This document shows, piece after piece, positions 54,410 to 64,000 of a stretch of 64,000 bases of DNA; position 1 is the first letter of the stretch, and every line of letters starts with the position of its first letter. The position numbers and the translations under genes were made by a program. The notes under the pieces are model-generated. The model was not told the DNA's origin. It was given only the letters and a program-made list of their open reading frames with translations, and searched no databases. The DNA lies in NCBI GenBank assembly GCA_947396885.1, contig OX377202.1, positions 6,758,001 to 6,822,000 of the forward strand, given 5' to 3'. This DNA comes from Heligmosomoides polygyrus polygyrus. Taxonomy: Eukaryota; Nematoda; Chromadorea; Rhabditida; Heligmosomidae.

Positions 54410-55975
54410 TCTGTGACACATAGGTTTGTTAAAATTCAACTTTATTAAGCCTGACATTTCGACGGTATCGTCGTTACCAAAAGCTGAAAGGAGTTCGGTG
54501 TTTTACATGTTTTACTGTACACCCATACCGTCAATTGGGCGCTATGTGACAACGGAGGGGTCAGCGAAATTGGAAAAAATATATATGCCTAGGTAGACAT
54601 TTATGTAAGCAATACAAAACCACTTACCATTTAACCGGAATGGTCTTCCATGTTGCTTGGGGGGGGGGGTCCTCCGAGTGACCTAAGTAACCTAAGCCTG
54701 AGGGTTAGAAATTACCTTAAAAATCATGCCCAAATCTGTGATTTCGTTGACGCGGAGGAGAGCACAGAACAGATATTCCTCTTCTTAAATTTGCTTCCAG
54801 ATTTTAGGCAAGGGAAGGGACTCCGGGGTGTAGGCAATTTAAACACGGGTGCGTAACTCGGCCACACCCCGGAGTCCCTTCCCTTGCCGAAATCTGGATC
54901 CCCCCTCACTCCCATCCCCTCGGGGCGCGCCTCCTCCTCCTCCCTCCCTCCCACATCATACACAAGTAAGAAAAGCGCTATGGTAGTTGGGGGGGGGTCA
55001 CCTTGCAAAAAGTGTCACAGACAAAAAAAAAGAAACGGTAATACACTGATAGTAAAGGAAACAACCAAACAATGCTATAGCTCTATTCTGGGCTCTCCTC
55101 CGCGTCAGCGGAATAGAGCACAGATTTAGGCAGGGGAAGGGACTCTAGGGTGGGGCTCGAGTGGCGCACCCGTGCTAGAATTGCCTACATCCTGGAGTTC
55201 CCTCCCTTGCCAAATTCGGAACCACGTAAAACACGGATCTGTAATCGAAAAGCGGAGATAAGACTGCATTCACATTCGCTATATGTAGCTACACGCCGCG
55301 GCTGCTCGCTGCGGCAGGCCATGGTGACCCCTCCCCACAATCACCATATCGCCAAAAAAGAGCTCTAAAAGAACTCTAAGCAAAAAACCGCTTGGGATGG
55401 TTTTTCGTCGCGCCGTCTCGCGCACTCCACCCTTCCGTTCTCTCTCCTCGTGCAATATCATATTCGCTGCAGGACCCACGTCCGATATTAGGAGCACGCC
55501 CTTTAAAGTTTTCGGCAAAGTGACGTGGGTGAGTGTTTTTTTTTTCATTTTCGTTATTGTTTCCGGGATTTATTCCCTTTTAACGAATCACCTAGGATGT
55601 GCTGAGTCGCATCCTAGGTGATTCGTTGAATTTCGCTGACCCCTCCGTTGTCACATAGCGCCGTCAATTGCTCTATTTTCGAACACTTCAGCACTAATGG
55701 GGATTCCAAGAGTGACTCGAAGAAATTGCTCCAATACGAACGCAACTCACCACTTCGTTATCACCACTGCGTTCGTATTGGAGTAATTTCTCCCTGACAC
55801 CCTTGGAATCCCCATTAGTGCTAAAGGGTTGAAAATTAGAGCAATTGACGGTATGAGTGTATAGTCTGCGAAACACCGAAGTTCTTTTGGGCTTTTGATA
55901 GCGACGATACCGTCGAAACGTCAGGCATAATAAAGTTGAATTCTAACAAACCTGCGTGCCACAGAAGATCTGAGA
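54410..55975. mobile_element. Foldback with hammerhead-like arms and poly-G insert
   Basis: Arms: TGTTAAAATTCAACTTTATT and, inverted, AATAAAGTTGAATTCTAACA. Each carries GACGATACCGTCGAAACGTC (GAAATGTC in one). Interior holds poly-G repeat sequence (54640-55345) and a smaller hairpin (ACGAATCACCTAGGATG / GCATCCTAGGTGATTCG, about 55583-55625). Confidence 0.65.
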
Positions 55976-55979
55976 CTAT

Positions 55980-56395
55980 TTTACCGAAAACGCCCAGGTT
56001 CTAGATAGATCATAAAGACTTATGAATGACAGTAGCATTACAAAAACTACACAGTCGCCATTCAAACACACTTTTCCAACGTGTTCACCATGGCTAAGAG
56101 AACAGTTCAATGTTATGCTAAGCCGAACAGAAGGCTATACATATAAATCAATGCCGATATCGCTTCAAATCACACTCCCACTTCTTCTTCACCGCGTAGT
56201 ATAACCTCAACGCCACTCGAGCATCGATCACCTGAAAATGTTCAACAATTTACAAACGACGAGCTTGTGCAGTGTATGAGAAACGCATACGACGGAAATA
56301 AACGTAAAGTCGTCCTGCCCATAAGCGCATCTGAATATCACTGTGTGGTAACTGAAGCTCTACTACCCCTAATGCTAATTTCCTGAACAGCCGCT
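55980..56395. other. Unassigned stretch
   Basis: Short plus-strand frames only; nothing recognised. Confidence 0.3.
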
Positions 56396-56397
56396 CT

Positions 56398-57565
56398 CTA
56401 ATGCGTTTCTCCGGGGGACGAGTGTTCTACCCCCTCGCCCCCCTGGCCCGCCCACTCCCCAACCCCTGACCTTGCTCGAGAGTCCAGTGTGCCTTACGAG
56501 ATAGTGGAGACGCAAACGTTTGCCACGGTCCGATTGATTTCCACTTAGGCGGACGCTCCGAGTAATCGCGCCGACCAATGGCGCGCGGCCGGACGGCAGC
56601 CGGATGACTCATACGTCTGCATCCACACGGAGAGTATGGGAGTCCGGATAAGCTGAGGAGAACAGCGTGAAGTAAACGCAGTTATTTTACGATGGCAGTG
56701 GCGAAAACTGCGCAAAAATGTCATTATGAAAACAAATTGCTTCAATTTTTAATATTACACCGCTCTTTATGACGACCTTCTTGTCCTTATTTTGAAGTGC
56801 AGATTGGAAAAGTAGTAGCCCTGCTAATCTCCAGTCCATCCTCCACCTATTCCTCACTTCAGTTTTCGTCAAGAAGCAGATGATAGTGAAAGCACTCTTG
56901 ATATAATGGGCAGAAAAGGCGTTCATTCTCGAATGCAATAGCACAAGCACCCAGGCTACTAATAGCCTTATCTAGTCCACAGTGCATTTGTTTCCTGAGG
57001 TGCCAAAACAGATTCCTGCTTTTTAATTGTTGGATTATGAAAGGTTTTATTGAAGATCCAATATATATCTGCATATATTATCATATATCTGCAAGACACT
57101 AGTTCCTATAGGACCTTTTGTGTAGCTTTCAGGACTGCCTAACTACTGCATGTGTACAAATAGGGGAGCTCTTCATTCTCCATTATACTGAGCATTTTTT
57201 GTTTCCTAAATCATGACAGATGGATCATGATTCTACCCTACTTCTACTAAAGCTATAGCCTAGAGTCGAGAACAGAATACAACACGGGTGAAAGGGTACT
57301 GTTCACAAGTGCTTAGAGGCCATGAGTACTCCTCTTCGGAACATAAAACAACTGAAAGAACGCTTTCTCACCACGGTTTCAGCTGTACCTGCTCTATATC
57401 GCAAGAAGACCTCAGACACTATGAGTCATCGGCCGCGCACCATTGGTCGAGACGATGACTCAGAGCGTCCGCCTAAGTGCGAATCAATCGTACCCGTTTG
57501 CCAGACCTCTGATTAAAGGGCGGGGGGGGGGGGTAGAACGCCACTCCGCCCGTTTCTCCCGCGTC
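56398..57565. mobile_element. Inverted-repeat element with CGTTTCTCC-GTTCTACCCC ends
   Basis: Left 56398-56610 (GCGTTTCTCCGGGGGACGAG, GCGCCGACCAATGGCGCGCG) and right 57417-57560 (GGGTAGAACGCCACTCCGCC, GCGCACCATTGGTCGAGACG) mirror each other over about 150 bp. The body has short minus frames (56545-57074) with no recognised family. Confidence 0.6.
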
Positions 57566-57670
57566 ACCTATCGTCGATTTGCTCAAACGAACATCGGAAG
57601 CGTGTGCTAGAGTAGTCTATTGGCGTTTTATACTCAAGGAGAAACAAGTATTCAGACACGAGTAGGATAC

Positions 57671-58756
57671 TAACTAGGGAAGGGTTTCGACCTCTCATGG
57701 AACTTCAAGTTCAAACCAGGATCATTAGAAAGAGCTCGGAATGCTGATTAGGAATATGGGTGTCAAAATTGCGAAATGAAATTTCTGAGCGAGCTATGGC
57801 CTGCCGAAATCGGGTGGTCTCACCGCAGACTGGCCGTGCGACACAGCTGGTGCGAGAGTGGCGAGTCATCAGGGCTCCCTAAGAAACGCCCGCCAGCTGC
57901 GGCGGAGGTGCAGGGGCAGTGCTCCCGCTCAACAGATGCGACGTTACATTATTGCCGTTTTTTTTTTTGCAAATCATCATTTATCTTCGAAATGACATTT
58001 TATTCTGAATTATGACATGTGTCTGAATAAATGGCCGGGAAAACTACCATACATACTTGTAAAAATGCTTGAAGGCAAATAACTGCTCTGGTTTTAATGT
58101 AATAATGTAATATCTATGTAGAATGTGTTGAGAGGTACTTCTAACTCAATCAAAGGTGCAGTAGATCAACAACATTTTGTTCTTCCTCATCATACATTCT
58201 ACTTACCTTTCTGATTCACACATTTTTTCCTTTGTTCTACAAGTGCCAAGGTTGTTGGAAACACCTCTAGTTGTTCAATATATGATTTGGACTCCATTTG
58301 TGCAAAACAGTAAATAAAAAATGAAATCATAGCAGTTTCTGCCTTCAAGCATTTAATACAAACGTGCATGGTAGTTTTCCCGGCTATTTAATCAAACACG
58401 TGTCATAATTCAGAATAAAAGGTCATTTGGATAATAGATTATGATTTGCAAAGAACAGGCAGCAATGGGGGCCGAACCAGCGACGTCCCACCTGACGACC
58501 GTGAGCGCTACCCCTGCACCACCGCTGCAGCTGGCTGGGCCCTCTTACAGAGCCCTGATGACTCACCACTTTCGCGCCAGCTGTGTCGCACGGCCAGCTT
58601 GTGGTGAGGCCACCCGATTTCGGCAGGCCTTAACTCCCTCACGAGTTTCATTTTGCAGTTTTGACACCAATATTCGTAATCAGCATTACGAGCTCTTTTT
58701 AAAGATACTGTTCCCAACTCGTAGTTCCATGGGTGATCGAAACCCTTCCCTAGTAA
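57671..58756. mobile_element. TIR element with tRNA-like termini, copy 2 (internally deleted)
   Basis: About 400-bp TIRs beginning ACTAGGGAAGGGTTTCGA (57674) and ending with the complement at about 58754. Each TIR includes a tRNA-like pol III unit and ACTACCATACA. The central coding part is nearly gone; only the TATGATTTGGACTCCATTTG segment matches the body of copy 1. Confidence 0.75.
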
Positions 58757-58871
58757 GCTGCCCCAGCAATGGGTGAAAGTAAGCTTCAAGTATTTTACAG
58801 ATTCATAATAGATCTATAGATCTATTACGGAATGCTTCGTGAATGTGTTGTGGCGTCGCCATACATCTTGG

Positions 58872-59336
58872 GTCTATCCTAGTCCCGAGGAGGGGAGGGG
58901 CACATAACTAAAAATTATGCAACAAATTGACTTGGAATTCATGGAGCGAGTTCTAGAGGGCAAAATAGGACCCAAAAAGCAAACAAAGAAACGAACGAAC
59001 AAATAAAAACAAACAAATATCGGCGGTTGTAAAGACGTACCGGTGGGCAAGGCGTATTCAAACACGTCTGGTCACCACCTGACATGTTATAACCGGGATC
59101 TATCAAAGTGAGAGGGGCATGTAGAACCGCATACCGCGTGCTGACATGTTATAACACGGATCCGTCATAGTGACGGGTGCACATCGTTTCGACTGTTTAT
59201 AACCGTGGTAAATTTTTTGTGAATTCTATCATCCTAGGCCCTACTTTGTCCTCTAGAACCCGCTCCGTGAATCGCAAGTCAATTTGTTGCATAATTTTTA
59301 GTTATGTGTCCCCTCCCCTCCCGACTAGGATCGATC
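58872..59336. mobile_element. Inverted-repeat element with GAGGGG ends
   Basis: Left TATCCTAGTCCCGAGGAGGG and right CCCTCCCGACTAGGATCGAT mirror each other, as do TTATGCAACAAATTGACTTG and CAAGTCAATTTGTTGCATAA. No coding capacity. Confidence 0.72.
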
Positions 59337-60360
59337 CCATGATCTCTTCTGTAGAGGTTTTTAAACGCCTAACAGGTAGCACTGTAAATGTTACATAACT
59401 TTCCTAGTCGGGGGAGGTGGGGAGGACAGGGGGTATGTAACAGATTGACATGGGATTGGAGCGACTTCTGGAGAACAAAATAGCACCTAAACTGACAAAA
59501 TTCACAAAAAATTACATCAGGTTTTGCCGCGGTTGTGAAGAGATAAAGCTATGTGCCTCCCTCACATGATAGATCCCGGTTATAACATATCAGACGGCTG
59601 TCAGCACGTGGCAAGCGGCTTTACGTGCCACCCCCTCCCCCACTATGATATATCCTGGTTATGGCATGCCAGGCGGCGGTCAGCTATGTCTGAATGCGCT
59701 TAACTCATCGAGACCTTTAAAGCCGCGGCTACTTTTTTACTTCTTGCTTGTTTTTAGGTCATATTTCGTCCTCTTTAAGGGGTTCCGTGAGTTAGATGTC
59801 AACTCGTTGCACAATTAGATATAGATGGCACAATTGAGACTCTTTCGGGGACTAAGCGGGCTGGTGCCCGCTCCATTATGAGATTATGATCGTGGAACAC
59901 TCAAATAAACACCGCTAACACGGAGGAGAACACAGAACTAGGCAAGGGAAGGAACTCCGGAGTGTGGCTGATCTAACTTACCCGTTGTAAGACATCTTGA
60001 CGGTGTACAGCGGGCACCAGCCCGCCTAGTACCCTCTTCCGATATTCTTTATTGGCAAGCTTTCACTGCTTAGCAGCTTCCTCACGCCTTTAATAACATT
60101 ACATATAGTAAATGCCATCATCAAAAATACAATAATAACGGTAAATACTAACTAAGCAGCGGGTCTCGCTAACAGAGCCTCACTACAGCATGCTTCATAC
60201 AAATAAGGTTAATGTAAACAACATTGCCACTGATCTTCTTAATCACTACATGATAAGTCTTAGCGCATCGGTCTGCTCATCACCACAGTTAAATTTGGAG
60301 TTCAGCCTCTTTATTGCAAGGACTTCGAGCAGTTTCCTTTCTAGAGGGGTTATCAGTGAG

Positions 60361-60610
60361 CGGTGTAATACGTTAACTTAAATTGCAGGAGGATCTTCTT
60401 AAGTGTGGTGGAAGGTGCGGTGACGCGAAAAGCTGTTCGCAGGGTAAGAAGCGGGGTTTCGCAACGCTCGCATATGCTCGTCCAGGCGTCTGTAAAGTGG
60501 CCGTGTATAGTTCTGACCACAGCCTTCGCATGTGGCCTGATACACGGTGCCACGTAATTGACAGATTTTATTGATTGTGCAATACGGGCAGTTGTTTCGG
60601 CCACATTAGA
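60361..60610 (-). pseudogene. Penelope GIY-YIG endonuclease fragment, left copy
   Basis: Minus frames give VYQATCEGCGQNYTRPLYRR and LDEHMRALRNPASYPANSF followed by SRHRTFHH. This is the Cys pair, YIG-like site (NYT) and conserved downstream helix of Penelope endonucleases. The usual Gly after the Ile/Tyr is lost. Confidence 0.65.
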
Positions 60611-60749
60611 TTCTTGATGCAGTAAGCAGGCTCTTCAGGGTTGGCGGTGGTCGAAAAGCGAGCTTAACTGTACTTTAACTTTCGACCACCGCTAAATTTG
60701 AAGAGCCTGCTTACTGCATCAAGAATCGATGAAGGGAAATGTGGCCGAA

Positions 60750-60955
60750 ACAACTGTCCGTAACCAATAAAATCTGTCAATTACGTGGCACTATGTCAGG
60801 TCACATGCGAAAGCTGTGGTCAGAACTATATAGGAGAAACGATGCGGCCGCTTTACGCCCGGACGGGCGTTGCGAAATCCCGATTCTTATCCTGCGAACA
60901 GCATTTCGCGACACCGCACCCTTCACCACACTGAAGACCCTCCTCAATTAAAGCT
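60750..60955 (+). pseudogene. Penelope GIY-YIG endonuclease fragment, right copy
   Basis: Plus frames keep NKICQLRGTMSGHMRKLWSE and, in other frames, NYIGETMRPLY-type text. Here the YIG residues are still readable (AACTATATAGGAGAAACG at about 60824). Broken by shifts. Confidence 0.6.
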
Positions 60956-61447
60956 TACGTATTACACCGCTTACTGATGACCTCGGTAGGAAGAAAACTG
61001 ATCGAGGGCCTTGCATTGAAGAGGCTGGACCCCGATATTAACAATAGGGATGAACAGACCGATGAGCTGAGGCTTATCATATAACGATTAAGAAGATCAG
61101 CCGAAGTGCTGTTTACAGTAACCTTATTTGTAAGAATCATCGCTGTAGTGAGGCTCTGTTAGCGAGACCCACTGCTTGGTTAGTATTTACCGTTATCATT
61201 GTATTTTTGATGATGGTATTCATTACATGTAATGTTATTAAAGACCTGAGAAAGCGGTGAAAGCTTGCCAATAAAGAATATCGGAAGTCTCAATTGTACC
61301 ATCTCTATCTAATTACGTATGAGGGTCCGGGATAGCTCTATTCTATCGTTGCACAATTTTCAGTTATGTGCCCCCCCCCCCTCCCTCCTCCCCCGGCTAG
61401 GATAGATCCGATTGTTCGGTCTTACTCCACATATTGCTAAAACTCAC

Positions 61448-61987
61448 AGAATCGTGTTCTCCTTGTTGAATGTCAATTCCAAGCACAGCATTCGCCAACC
61501 TTTTCAGCGATGGTAGCTGAAAATCGAGGTTTGAAGGATCAGCAACAAGTGTCTTATCGAAGCATTCAGCTACAAATCAATCCATACCCCATTACAATTG
61601 GCCATCTTTCGCAGCAGTTGACATTTCGCAGTGTCACGGGTCAACTTACTGTTATGTTGGAAACATAGAACCTGAAACATGACACTGAAATCGCACTGTA
61701 GAGCATCAACGGCATGATAGATACGTACTCGGAAATCATTGTTCAGCGCATGTCCTACCACAATACGATCCTTCAAGATTTTCGCCACCTCCCTTTGGAC
61801 CACGTCGAATGGTAACCCTGAAAGGCTGCCGAATACGACTCAGTTACCCACGGGGGTGGACGGGAAAAGTCATAGCAGCAAACGTACCTTTCGCTATGTC
61901 CGCCGGTCGAATACCACTCACACTTGTGCGGAAGTCAGTTACTCGTTCTCTCGGCTTCACGTATTTATCGTAAACAATATGTCCTTC
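61448..61987 (-). CDS. REXO4-type 3'-5' RNA exonuclease, partial (4 exons)
   Basis: Four consecutive exons read right to left: 61987-61888, 61817-61729, 61671-61588 and 61516-61448. They are separated by 57-71-nt introns with GT..TTTCAG or GT..TTTTCAG ends, and all phases agree. The protein reads [26 protein letters not shown], then [22 protein letters not shown], then [10 protein letters not shown], then [23 protein letters not shown]. These are the ExoII (VGHAL..ND) and the start of the ExoIII (H) blocks of DEDDh exonucleases of the REXO4/ISG20 type, which act on RNA, probably in ribosomal RNA processing. The upstream exon with the first Asp/Glu pair and the last exon with the final Asp were not found. 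A GTGAGT donor after exon 4 leads into transposon sequence. Whether the gene is complete elsewhere is unknown. Confidence 0.85.
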
Positions 61988-62359
61988 CTAAATGATAGAG
62001 ACAAATAGAGTGTCGATTTAATTAATTTTGTTCAGACCTTAACTGGCTGTTATCAAAGCTATACCATTTCATTAGGACATCCCGGCATATGAAGCACGGC
62101 GTTCGCTCTTTATTTATGCAGCTACACGAAGGAAAAAAGAAATTATTATTGGAAGAAAACAGGCTACAATAATTATATCGTTTCTTTCTCAATAGCGAAG
62201 ACGGGCAACCTTACTATTATTACATACCGTCCTATTATAAGGATAAAAAATAATATTTCTTCAGAAGTTCCCCACATTGCCTTATTACACACATGGGCTC
62301 CGATATTTATCTCGACAGTGTTCAATTATTCTCACGGACTATAACGACTACACTAACTA
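61988..62359. other. Intron or flank of the exonuclease gene
   Basis: The acceptor for the first visible exonuclease exon is at 61988-61990. Upstream on the minus strand I find no exon with the expected DCE-type motif before the mariner at 62360. Confidence 0.4.
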
Positions 62360-63635
62360 TTAGGTTGTAACTGTGGCACTGGCTCGCGCTATTTTTTGGC
62401 GCGTCTTTACGCGTTTGATCAAGAACAAATCGTAACATGTGGCATATCATTTAGAAGCGCAAACTTTGCTCTACCGGTGAGTGCCAAATTTTCTATGTAA
62501 AAGTGGGAAAACCTTAGAGTTTTATTGACATTTTGGCAGATGGACAAAAGGGTAATCCGAGGCATTTACTTGTATGAATTCAAGCTGGGCACTACAGCTA
62601 AGGAGGCGGACGAGAAGATCAACGTCGCATTCGGTCAAGGATGTTCCACAATTCGGACGGCGTATCGTTGGTATCAGAAGTTCCGGAATGGAGATGAGAG
62701 CTTGGAAGAACATGAAGGTCGTGGGAGGCATAGTGATGTTGAAGAGGACAAGCTGAGAGATGTGGTAGAGGAGGATCCACACAAAGGTACCAGGGAGATA
62801 GCGAAGGTTCTTGGCGTCAGTCACAACACAGCTGCCCGGCATCTGAAGGAAATTGGAAAGACCAAAAAGCTGGAAAGATGGGTGCCTCACGAGCTGTCTG
62901 AGGAGCAAAGAAACCGACGATATGAGATCTCGTCCGCACTGCTTCTCGGAACGAAGCGGACCCGTTCCTTGATCGCATCGTAACCTGTGACGAGAAATGG
63001 ATAATGTACGACAACAGGCGACGATCGGCACAGTGGGTGGACAGCGATGGGAGCCGCAAGGTTTTTGCGAAGCCGGAATTGCACCAAAAGAATGTAATGG
63101 TGACAGTATGGTGGTGTTCGCTGGGAATTATTCACCACAGCTTCCTCCCTCCCGGTGAATCCATCGCGGCAGAGAAGTACTGCATTGAAATTGAAGAAAT
63201 GATGGAAAAGTTGAAGGATATCCGGCCGGCCTTGGTAAACCGAAGGCGAGTTCTTCTTCTGCACGACAATGCTCGCCCCCACGTAGCACGAATGACGTTG
63301 CAGAAATTGAATGAGCTGAGCATTGAAACTCTACCACATCCTCCGTTTTCTCCCGACCTCTCCCCAACAGACTACCATTTCTTCAAGCATCTTGGCGACT
63401 TCTTGGTAGGGAAAATATTCAAATACCAACAGGATGCCGAAAGTGCCTTCGAAGATTTCGTCAATTCCAGAACTTCTGATTTTTATGCTGCTGGGATAAA
63501 AAAGCTTGTGTCGCGTTGACAAAGATGTGTAGAATCAGAAGGTTTTTATTTCGATTAATAAACTTGCCTACAAGCCGAGATATTAACTGTTTAAATTTAC
63601 AGTGGTTCAGTGCCATTTACTTCGTTACAACCTAA
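62360..63635 (+). mobile_element. Mariner family 1, copy 2 (near-complete)
   Basis: TIRs TTAGGTTGTAACTGTGGCAC and complement (ending GTTACAACCTAA), with TA on both sides (62358-62359, 63636-63637). Same family as the copy nested at 8899-10009. Confidence 0.9.
62540..63519 (+). pseudogene. Mariner transposase, one frameshift from intact
   Basis: ATG at 62540. Order of parts: helix-turn-helix (MDKRVIRGIYLYEFKLGTTA..), DNA-binding AARHLKEIGKTKKLERW, WVPHELSEEQ linker, then catalytic blocks TCDEKWI, LLHDNARPHVAR and SPDLSPTDYHFF (34 residues between the last two Asp). A one-base deletion near 62950 relative to copy 1 shifts the frame, and a TGG-to-TGA change at about 63517 removes the last 14 or so residues. 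Cut-and-paste DNA transposition is the family function. Confidence 0.9.
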
Positions 63636-63681
63636 TATATCCATATTGCTCGACTGTTCTCGCGATTATAACGACTATAAT

Positions 63682-63700
63682 GCATATATATATATATATT
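63682..63700. repeat. AT dinucleotide microsatellite
   Basis: A run of about nine AT units. Confidence 0.85.
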
Positions 63701-63761
63701 TTATAGCGCACAAATATGTGCATTGTAATAATAAATAAATAAATTTATTTTCGATCAAAAC

Positions 63762-63820
63762 TGTGGCGCCTGGTGGGACTCGAACCCTCACTTCCGACTT
63801 TCTTGGCAGGATGCTGTTTC
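63762..63820 (-). repeat. tRNA-like repeat unit 5 (partial)
   Basis: Minus strand GGGTTCGAGTCCCACCAGGC followed by GCCACAGTTTTGATCGA. The 5' half is lost. Confidence 0.5.
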
Positions 63821-64000
63821 ATTACAAGTATACATATTACTATAATCAAACTTTAATTTGAGCTCCAAACCTTTTGTAAGTTCAGCCACAGCACAACAGA
63901 GCCATTCCAGGTGTCATTTTTGCCTTATCAGCTCGCCCTGAAGCGGTACCATTTTTTGCCGTTTTAGAACCACCCAGTGGCACGTAGCAAAAACGAAGCA
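63821..64000. other. Unassigned right edge
   Basis: A polar minus-strand frame (GRADKAKMTPGMALLCCG) might belong to an upstream exon of the exonuclease gene, but no splice context or motif supports it. Confidence 0.2.

Larger units (their letters stand above)
60000..61300. mobile_element. Penelope-like inverted dimer
   Basis: Two copies of a Penelope 3' half face each other around a short palindrome at about 60610-60730 (AGCAGGCTCTTCAGGGTTGG vs AATTTGAAGAGCCTGCTTAC). Left copy runs on the minus strand, right copy on the plus strand. Both retain endonuclease remnants and hammerhead-like ends near 60060 and 61245. Confidence 0.7.
59398..61405. mobile_element. Larger relative of the GAGGGG element holding the Penelope dimer
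   Basis: Left CTTTCCTAGTCGGGGGAGGT near 59399 and right CCCCGGCTAGGATAGATC near 61400 resemble the ends of the 58872 element. The Penelope inverted pair lies between. Limits are approximate. Confidence 0.45.

Noticed and set aside
63860..64000. Possible upstream exon of the exonuclease gene on the minus strand
   Set aside because: No DCE-type catalytic motif and no convincing donor; left unassigned.

Overview
The window looks like part of a clade V (strongylid) nematode genome, with a hookworm-like organism as the best guess. The reasons are short, conserved exons bounded by GT..(T)TTCAG introns, a nematode-type globin, and a dense, nested load of mariner/Tc1, RTE-type, Penelope-like, hAT-like and Harbinger-like elements plus tRNA-derived SINEs. 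The species assignment is an inference. No prokaryotic, viral or CRISPR feature is seen.

Two host genes are legible. (1) A globin gene on the + strand runs from about 806 to 44840. It has eight well-supported exons (903-979, 6329-6430, 24938-25046, 31697-31788, 37028-37124, 38675-38764, 40587-40661, 44691-44840) and a plausible first coding exon (806-850). All splice phases agree and together give a 278-residue protein. Only about 0.8 kb of 44 kb is coding; the introns are packed with transposons. A polyadenylation signal follows at 45072. (2) A REXO4-type 3'-5' RNA exonuclease gene lies on the minus strand. Four consecutive in-phase exons are visible at 61448-61987. Its first and last exons were not found; they may lie outside the window or beyond inserted elements.

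Layout: 1-6.4 kb holds globin exons 1-3, SINE copies, MITE hairpins and a foldback repeat. 7.0-12.2 kb is a nest of mariners: one family-2 copy carries a mariner, a MITE and a tRNA-like unit, and a second copy carries a Penelope inverted dimer and another mariner. 12.25-16.44 kb is a giant palindrome. 21.6-24.36 kb is a TIR element with tRNA-like termini, split by an RTE-type insertion. 25.4-30.6 kb holds nested Harbinger-like MITEs and an RTE remnant. 32.04-34.74 kb is an inverted-repeat element split by a hAT-like element. 35.1-36.4 kb is a Tc1/mariner. 39.1-40.5 kb is a Penelope element lying in the intron before globin exon 8. 42-55 kb is MITEs, SINEs, an RTE fragment and a striking 40-bp-period array of TTGGC-N5-GCCA palindromes. 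54.4-61.4 kb is foldback elements and Penelope inverted dimers. 62.36-63.64 kb is a nearly intact mariner.

The signals most worth a second look are the NFI-like palindrome array (53245-53674), hammerhead-like cores beside Penelope pieces and in related foldbacks (10.4, 39.1, 54.4/55.9 and 60.0/61.2 kb), the transposon whose terminal inverted repeats contain a tRNA-like unit, and the large transposon-filled globin gene itself.
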